Assembly (NCBI GenBank): GCA_030867875.1
Contig: JAOWCC010001634.1
Span: 134,814,022 to 134,878,021, forward strand
Direction of reading: 5' to 3'
DNA: 64,000 nucleotides
Source: Actinernus sp. WN-2022
Taxonomy: Eukaryota; Cnidaria; Anthozoa; Actiniaria; Actinernidae
Shown: positions 57,336-64,000 of the stretch, in pieces
Layout of the letters: every line of letters starts with the position of its first letter
Position numbering within the stretch: position 1 is the stretch's first letter
Notes under the pieces: model-generated
Told to the model about the DNA's origin: nothing
The model's input: the letters and a program-made list of their open reading frames with translations, nothing else
The model's database searches: none
Position numbers and translations under genes: made by a program

Positions 57336-57856
57336 GTCTGGTCATTATTTATGAAGGAGGGGGGGGGGGATTATCATTAAAGACAAAATTCACTAAAGCC
57401 CCCCCTTCCTCAGCCTGAAAATGACAAGTGACCCCCTTCTCAGAGTCCATGAGAGGGGGAATCCCCCAACACACACAACACACGTATATCGTTCTGGAGA
57501 ACCATTCTGACTAATAGGTATTGGGCGTGTGGAGCAGGGCTGGCACTAAGAGACCATGTCGTAAGCGATAGTACGTAGTGATCTTACCTGTGGAACACTG
57601 TTGGAAGATGTAAATCTACGATAGTATTGATAGTCAACTAAGTTTAGTACTGCACATAACCTGTGTATCATGTGGACCAGTGCCCCGTTCTGCGTCCACT
57701 TCGGGTTGTTTTCTCTGTTGGTGGTAATAACATTTTGCATCACAACCCCCCTTCTTTACTACTCAGAATAACATGACCCACCCCTTATTGACTAAATAAA
57801 ATGCACATGCCCAACCCCTATCTCCCCCATCCTTCATAAATAATGTCCGGTCCCTT
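57336..57856. mobile_element. MITE with GGTCATTATTTATGAAGG ends
   Basis: GTCATTATTTATGAAGGAGG at the left mirrors CATCCTTCATAAATAATGTC at the right, both next to G- or C-rich runs. No gene inside. Confidence 0.7.
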
Positions 57857-57879
57857 ACTTTGATTTCTGAACCCAAATT

Positions 57880-58174
57880 TCAAATGTCTTGATAACATTC
57901 AACCACTAAGGACCAGCACGTATACTCCTCGATAATTGCGTTCAGGGGAGATACAACGACCACGATTGAGTTGGATGACCCTTGAACTTGAAGTGCATCA
58001 AACACAAACGGTAAACTTTGGTAAATAATCGACTTCCCATAACCGGTCTGAAGGACACGGAATCAGTTCTTATCTAAACTAATTACACGAATAGCTTCCA
58101 ACTGCTTACTTTTTAAAGAAAACTGTATTTAGCTTTGTAAGTGCGAACTGAATACCTTCGATGAAGTCCGCCAT
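57880..58174 (-). pseudogene. RecQ-like DNA helicase 5' fragment
   Basis: It starts MADFIEGIQFALTKLNTVFF (ATG 58174-58172). A 1-base shift then gives KQLEAIRVISLDKN, a TGA, and FRVLQTGYGKSIIYQSLPFV, which holds the Walker A TGYGKS and RecQ motif 0/I spacing. It continues NSIVVVVSPLNAIIEEYT, resembling motif Ia. The frame ends at 57880, shortly before a MITE; DExH and later motifs are not found. Broken and truncated, so no function is expected. Confidence 0.75.
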
Positions 58175-58234
58175 TACTGAGAATGCTAAGAGCATGCGCA
58201 GTTTCAATGTCCTAGAATCTAGGACATCCGGTTT

Positions 58235-58300
58235 CGTGTCTTACCAGAGCCTCCGATTTTTCAGTTAGTCGAGGAGGGACTGGGAACGAGAATGAACAAC
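58235..58300 (-). repeat. Mirror partner of 55490-55560
   Basis: ACTGGGAACGAGAATG and CAGAGCC(T)TC..TTTTTCAGTTAG blocks are the reverse complement of the earlier segment. Here it lies just upstream of the RecQ-like ATG and may be its promoter region. Confidence 0.6.
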
Positions 58301-58314
58301 ACCGACCTTGGTAC

Positions 58315-58624
58315 TGACAATATTGACCATAAATGTTTAATATCGAAAAAAAGAACGTTAACATGTTATTAACTGTCTTCAATATTAAATGATCTATTTC
58401 AATAACGAACGACAGTCGGTTGACACACAGGGGTCTTATTAATAAGATAAAATATAATGAAAAGACCTTACTACTGACAATATTGACCATAAATGTTTAA
58501 TATCGAAAAAAAGAACGTTAACAAGTTATTAACTTTCTTCAATATTAAATGATCTATTTCAATAACGAACGACAGTCGGTTGACACACAGGGGTCTTATT
58601 AATAAGATAAAATATAATTAAAAG
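58315..58624 (+). repeat. 159-bp tandem duplication
   Basis: Two near-identical head-to-tail copies start TGACAATATTGACCATAAAT and contain ACGACAGTCGGTTGACACAC. They differ at about three positions, so the duplication is recent. Confidence 0.9.
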
Positions 58625-59023
58625 TATTGTAATATTGTTCTCTTTGTATAAGACAAATAGATGTTCCGAATGAAATCCGCAGTCTCGGTTGGTTTATGTA
58701 TTCTAGTTGGCATGTAGTCAATCTTCAAAGGCTAGGCCAAACTCTGAACGCTTCCAAGAGTGCGAGAATTGGTAAAAGCATCTTATTCAACATTGGTAAC
58801 TCTGAGAGTCTTGATAATTAGAGGGACGAATTGTTTGACATGGTTAGGAAGAGGATTTGAAGATTTTGAAAACTATTTACGAGTGAATATATTTTGTTTC
58901 TGCTCCACTTGCAACAACACTGAGCCAACAAAGAAGCGACAGTCTCCAGCACCCTCGTGACAATATCAAGACTGAAGTAGTTTCATCGAAAGCAACTATA
59001 AGACGAAATTGAAAACATCTACC

Positions 59024-60032
59024 ATGCAGGCATCTGCGGTAATGAATACCTCGAACAGAACATTGAATGCATCGCTTCCGCAAACTCAGTGCCAGTTTTT
59101 CATGCCCACAGAAACTGAGAGAATTACAAAATCAATGGCATACTTCCTCGTTGGATTACTTATTTTTGTTGGAAATTTCGTAGCCCTGACTGTTTTCCTC
59201 AAGAAACGTTTTCTCGTCAGAAAATCTAGCTACCTTCTAGTAAACTTGACGATCGCTGATTTTTTAGTTACGTTGCCAGTTTTCTTATCAGCAACATCAA
59301 TGATTCTTACACAAGAATATTTTTCGATACAGCTTTTAGAGTTCGTAAAAAAAATATTTTAGTCAAAATATGATATTAACCTCTTTGCTTTCCTTAACGA
59401 TCATCGCAGTCGAAAGAGCATATGCAGTACTGTGTCCTTTTCGCCATCGACTGGTAAAGACGAGCCATTACTTTGTGGCGATAGCTTTAACTTGGATCGT
59501 ACCATCAATAGCTGCATCTTTTAACGTTACATATGTTCATTATTATGGGTTGGGGAATTTTTTCAAAATAATTTTTGTGATTGTTGTTATGGACGTTATA
59601 TCATTAATATTAATTCTCACCTCCTATACATCTATCTGGATCAAAATGATATTTTTAAAACCTTTAGATTGCAATAGAACTTTAGACAAGAACAGTAACC
59701 TCTCAAAAACCTTGTTCCTTGTGGCCATGTTTTCGCTGATAACCTGGCTACCCAAGAACATCGAACTGACCTATAGAATAATCAGTGGGAAGTGGTGTTT
59801 CAGCCATGTTGAACAATATATAACTACTGCACTGACTTTCCTATTGATTAGTAATTCATTTGTAAATTTAGCAGTGTATACTTTACGGATGCCTTTATTT
59901 AGGAAGGAATTGAAAAATAATTTTGGTTGTGGTAAAAGACAAATCAAGTCGACACAAAGGTCGAATGTACGTGAAGGCATGTTTGAGGTCAAAATAAACG
60001 AGCCTTCTTTGCTTATGATGAACCGACTTTAA
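59024..60032 (+). pseudogene. GPCR paralogue with one frameshift in TM3
   Basis: Starts MQASAVMNTSNRTLNASLPQ and reads through TM1 and TM2 (ADFLVTLPVFL) to a stop at 59360. A second frame picks up at once with SQNMILTSLLSLTIIAVERA. The shift is one extra T in ATATTTTAG at the cytoplasmic half of TM3. Alignment by eye to the receptor at 28198-29187 is gap-free apart from this and a few loop residues. ERA replaces DRY, TWLP the CWxP motif and NLAVY the NPxxY motif. The rest of the frame to 60032 is open, so this is a very young pseudogene, a polymorphism or a sequencing error. It lies in opposite orientation to its paralogue. Confidence 0.85.
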
Positions 60033-60425
60033 TTCTACGAATGTAGATAGAAAAGATAGTACAGATAGAAAATATAATACTAAATTTACATCTCGAATTA
60101 ATAATCATGTTTACCGGAAAAATGTTACTGGACAGGTGTGGTGTAGTAAATAAATAAGGAACAAAATATTTCAATTCTGAGTGTATTTATGCTCATTTGA
60201 TTTTCCTCTCATTACATGTCAAATTATTAAGCAGAGCCAATGCATGAACGCAAGTATTTATCTGAAGTCTACAATAATGGTTTCCAGAGTTATAATCAAT
60301 TTAATTACACTTTATTTCGTTTGTATACGACTTCACAAGCTTTCATGCTTAAATTCCATCTATCGTCATCGGCATCATAAATATGATCATTAGTTGGAGT
60401 ATTTCATGTATCATTACGATCAGAA
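60033..60425. other. No gene recognised
   Basis: AT-rich 3' flank of the receptor pseudogene. Confidence 0.4.
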
Positions 60426-61121
60426 GTTCAGAAGACTGGGAGGACGAAGAAAAGCATGTGGAAGGTGAGAATATCAGACGAACAACAAAAGGCGACTACC
60501 GAGCTAGTGTTATAAAATTTCGCTCTATGCGTTTTTGTATGGAACTTGTCAGCCTTAAAGGTGTAGCCAGCCACATAATTTTTAATTTCGTTTACCTAAC
60601 TGATGTGTTGTGAAACAGCGGGCGCGCGCCAAGTTCCACCACAATTGCACAAACATGCCGGGCTTGATCGCGCCAATGCTTTCACACAATTAAGGAATGG
60701 GATTATTTATGCAATAAAATTGCTCCGAGGGTCTCGTTCTTGTGTCATTGCATATATTCTGCTATGTTGGGCTAGGTATTATCAATTTTTACAGGAAGGT
60801 TTTAACTTTTCAGGTGTTTCGTTTCAGTTGCACAAAGACATGCAGTCAGTACAGATCGAACCGGATAACTCGCAAATTATATAGCTCCAATAATACATAA
60901 GTTTCGAAAGCAATGCCAATATCAATATTGTCATAATCTACCTTAGTTTTCCGTTGAAGGCTGACAAGTTCCATACAAAAACACACACAGCGAATCTATA
61001 TATCATAGCACAACACCAGTTTTGCACTACATGTAGCTCGGTAGTCGCCTTTTGTTGTTCGTCTGATATTGTCGCCTTCCACACGCTTTTCTTCGTCCTC
61101 CCAGTCTTCTGAACTTCTCCC
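60426..61121. mobile_element. Inverted-repeat element (arms about 170 bp)
   Basis: AGTTCAGAAGACTGGGAGGA at the left mirrors TCCTCCCAGTCTTCTGAACT at the right, continuing through AGAAAAGC(A/G)TGTGGAAGG, CAACAAAAGGCGACTACCGA and GGAACTTGTCAGCCTT. Left and right arms differ by a few indels. No transposase in the 360-bp interior. Confidence 0.75.
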
Positions 61122-61189
61122 ACAATATCGTCTTCATCATATTCTTGTTCTAGTACGAAATTGCTCTACCATATCGATGAAAATCTACT

Positions 61190-61663
61190 CTAATTCCGAG
61201 CGTGTGAAAATTATACAAAGAAAACAAGTAAGAAGAATACAACTCAATATAACCTCAGGGGCTCCTCTGCCTCACTGCAGCTACCACTACCAAAAACGGA
61301 ATATCTCAAGAAAAGCTTCTCATATAGCGGAGGTAAATTATGGAATTCGCTTCCTGAAGCCATTCAAAAATCTGACTCCCTATCTATCTTTACTAGCAGA
61401 ATTAATGCTCACACTTTTACATGATTCTATTTAGTAAAGGTTTTTATAGTAATAAATTAGAGTAGTTATTATTAATGTATAGTAGTTATTATTATTAGTC
61501 GTTAGTATTAATGGAGTTTCAGTATTAATAACTTTTAAATTAATAGTTTAAATTTTTATGAATTTGTAACCACACGCCCCTTGTGGAAACCAGCTTTTTA
61601 TCTAATAGTTGACGGGGCAAGCGTGTATAAATAAAGTTTTACTTACTTACTTACTTACTTAAG
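61190..61663 (+). pseudogene. LINE 3' end with (ACTT)n tail
   Basis: Translation TTQYNLRGSSASLQLPLPKT, EYLKKSFSYSGGKLWNSLPE and SLSIFTSRINAHTFT then stop is the conserved extreme C-terminus of CR1/L2-type LINEs. The 3' region ends AATAAAGTTT followed by five ACTT units near 61640-61660, the microsatellite tail used by such LINEs. Strongly 5' truncated. Confidence 0.82.
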
Positions 61664-62799
61664 TCACTACAAGTTAATTGCAAGACTCCGGGGCGACGAA
61701 GTGACGTAAAAAACGTCACTGGAATTAATGTAAACAAGATGGCGGCGCCCAGGTCTTCGCGAGGCCAATTTTGAGGGGCTCAACTCTGAAAATGTTTTAT
61801 CAAATTTTAATACATTTCTGAACAAAGTACATCTGAAAGATGCTTTTGGGCCCAAATGTGTTTTTCACTCGGGTATCCCTAAAAGATGTGTTGAAGAAGA
61901 GGAACATAAAAGTCGCTTCCCAAAACTAAAAGAAAATGATCGGCGAGAGAATTTAGCATCGGCTTCGTACTCTCGGCTAACGCGACCACAACATGGCATG
62001 CTAAAACGTTTGAAGTTGACAAAAGCAATGTCCTCTTCTAATACAGTGTTTCTCATTGAGAGTTCGATATAAAAAATGATTGAATTTAGGGAAAATGTGG
62101 TTTTTCTAACAGCCTGGTGTTTTAAACGAGTGGAAAGTGACAACACAACAACAAGACATGACTCACCAAGAACTCGACGATACTGCTTTAATACGCCTGT
62201 TTTATACTGAATGCCGCCTGTTTTATGCTGAAACAGTTAATGGCGAATAATACAATGTGGTTTATCTGGTTTCATGTAGAAATTCGTTTGAGAGATTCCT
62301 TAATGTTCCTGAATGAAAACTTGCATAGAACCCAGCACTGGCAGAATTTCAGAAGATCAGTAGATTATAAGTCATGTGTATAGCGGCCATGTCAACGAAC
62401 AGAGCCTCAAAAGCTACGCAAACACAGCCATCAGAGATGCAGTTACAACACGCCCGTTCCTTGGGATAAAGAAAATATATTTCTTCAGACCACAGCATCA
62501 GTAATCAGTGTCAACTATGCAGTTGTTGTAGAAAATAGTTGGCAATCGAGCGTGCATTATTTTGTTAACATAACTGAACTATACTTAATATCAAAAACGT
62601 ATTTTAAACGAGTCCATCCATGATAACGTGCTCATATCTCTTCGGCATAGTCCTCGTGCGGGCTAGTCTTGCGATCGGAGTAGAGACTAGACTAGGTGCA
62701 GGAGTTGTTTGTCCGGTGTCATCTTCTCTTTGAGTGGTTGTAACAGTCATCTCCTGTGTGTGGTGCCATTCACCTCTCCCGTTTCTATCTGGTTACAAG
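61664..62799. other. No gene assigned
   Basis: A plus-strand segment near 61850-62060 translates to CVFHSGIPKRCVEEEEHKSR and PKLKENDRRENL, protein-like but unassigned, and follows AAGATGGCGGCGCCC at 61737. It might be an exon or an element promoter. Nothing else is recognisable. Confidence 0.35.
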
Positions 62800-63440
62800 C
62801 TGCACTTAAACCGTCTCCGCCATATGACGCATCTGTCGAAGGTACTAAGTACTTCTTCACGTGTGTCATGTTTCCCTTGTACCGTACTCCTTGAGGAGAC
62901 AAAACAACTACAATGCACGCTGTTACTTTCTTTGCTTACTACTTCGTCGGGCTCTGCTGAGAATGGTGTAGAGACTTGTTTTCTTTGTTCTGTTTCACTA
63001 ACACCTTGTCTCTTGGACTCAGATCTGCTTCTTCTGCATGTCTCTTGTCTGCATAGAGTTTAGCTCACTCTTTCTATCTCTAACTTCCTCTACGTATGAA
63101 TGTTCAGCTTCTTTGATATCTGGCAATTTGGTTCTCACCTACATGTACCTACCAAATAGCAGTTCTGCTGGGCTGACTCCTGTAGTTGTATGAGGTGTCG
63201 CCCTGTAGGCTGTGAGGTAAGTTCGCACTTCTTTTAACCAGTTGTTCCTTTCGGCTTGCGCGATCTGCATTATTTTCACTGGAGATCTATTTTGCCTCTC
63301 AATGTCATCATTAGCTTTGGGAACAATAACTACTGGACTCACCCATGGGCGGTATAGGTCCTTCGACAGGTTCTATTTTGTCCAACTCTTCGACCAACTT
63401 TCGAACTAATTGGGCTTCGGGGACCATTAGTTTAGTAGTA
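62800..63440 (-). pseudogene. Ty3/gypsy pol remnant with internal deletion
   Basis: The minus strand begins with RT N-terminus: AQLVRKLVEELDKIEPVEGP and, after a shift, PWVSPVVIVPKAND. At about 63303-63312 it jumps directly to the integrase C-terminal half: IERQNRSPVKIMQIAQAERN, YLTAYRATPHTTTGVSPAEL and LFGRYM. Frameshifted pieces LPDIKEAEHSYVEEV and ADKRHAEEADLSPRDKVLVK then follow to about 62830. The whole RT palm, RNase H and integrase core are missing. No LTRs were found in the window. Confidence 0.82.
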
Positions 63441-64000
63441 TATTTTAAATGTATATTGTTGCACGGCTATCATGTAAAACAGTTTTATAATTATTGATAT
63501 TTTTATTATTGTATTAAGGATACTGATGGTATGTCCGTGGGTAAATAAAGCTTGTATGTATGTATGTGCTCTATTAGTTCATAAATCTTTTGTTTTGACA
63601 GTACGACATTTCGCTTTACTAGCCGCTGAAATAACTAGGCAAAGGAGCCAACAACAGCACCGACACAAGCTAAATAGGCTTGAATTTCATGGTTGTTAAT
63701 GACAGTGATCCACTGCCAATCAAACGAGAAGCCTCGGTAGTTATATTCCTTGAAAATAACTCTGTTGTTCGCATTCGGCTTATGAGAATTGCAACTAATT
63801 TGTGCATCGTGAACGGCTATCTGCTACGTCATCAGTATGGAATTTTCTGCCTCGCTGATCAGACGTCTATTTCGCGAGGGGGGAGCGATAAGAGTCGGCT
63901 GGTTTCCCAGGCTAACTTTGTCGCTGAAACTAAACGGTATGCGCCTCGCTGATTGTGCCACAGGGGTCACATTTGGATCTACATGCAACTTTTTTAAGCT
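63441..64000. other. Possible LINE tail; otherwise unassigned
   Basis: GGGTAAATAAAGCTTGTATG followed by TATG repeats at 63538-63570 resembles the 3' tail of a CR1/L2-type LINE on the plus strand, without coding sequence. A 90-residue plus-strand frame at 63680-63952 has no recognisable motif. Confidence 0.4.

Noticed and set aside
63680..63952. 90-residue plus-strand frame near the window end
   Set aside because: No motif, no splice context and no homologous pattern recognised.

Overview
The window looks like repeat-dense, AT-rich anthozoan cnidarian DNA, most likely a stony coral. It has no operons. Coding pieces are short and intron-bearing. The transposable elements are of kinds known to be abundant in coral genomes: CR1/L2-like LINEs, tyrosine-recombinase (YR) retroelements, TTAA-flanked MITEs and tRNA-derived SINEs. 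All identifications come from reading the bases and translations; no database search was run.

Only three loci look like host genes. A ubiquitin-specific protease lies on the minus strand at 1-1893 and is cut by the window start. An open class A GPCR lies on the minus strand at 28198-29187. A diverged paralogue of that receptor lies on the plus strand at 59024-60032 and carries one frameshift. Nearly everything else I could identify is mobile or tandem-repetitive DNA.

Layout. 3.6-9.6 kb: two blocks of one 43-bp minisatellite on either side of a 3.68-kb inverted-repeat DNA transposon (4551-8230). The transposon carries a broken FEN1/XPG-type nuclease fused to a cysteine-rich CXC tail. 10.1-12.2 kb: a minus-strand LINE with a TA-flanked MITE. 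12.2-20.2 kb: a minus-strand YR retrotransposon with split direct repeats (A1...B1-A2-B2) and gag, RT, RNase H and YR remnants, hit by at least four later insertions. 20.6-21.0 kb: a LINE fragment with inverted 5' part. 21.5-27.7 kb: a giant palindrome whose outer 1.6 kb is essentially identical between arms while the inner part is diverged. 28.2-29.5 kb: the GPCR, with a small hairpin MITE at its N-terminus. 30.8-33.5 kb: a second YR retroelement. 34.3-36.4 kb: a 66-bp minisatellite split by two TTAA MITEs. 36.7-44.1 kb: an almost full-length plus-strand LINE split by three DNA elements and one SINE. 46.6-50.7 kb: a third YR retroelement with a minisatellite and a long-TIR element inside. 52.0-52.8 kb: a fourth YR fragment. 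54.1-55.1 kb: a second copy of the CACTA-like element seen at 16.7 kb. 57.9-58.2 kb: a RecQ-like helicase pseudogene. 60.4-63.5 kb: an inverted repeat, a LINE 3' end and an internally deleted Ty3/gypsy pol.

The nesting can be read as a sequence of events. Conceptual removal of the younger insertions rejoins LINE motifs and minisatellite units, and target-site duplications (TA, AT, AGG/AGC, TTAA) mark most boundaries. The best candidate for a little-described system is the FEN1-like/CXC transposon at 4551-8230. The palindrome with its sharp identity step and the split-repeat YR element are the next most informative.
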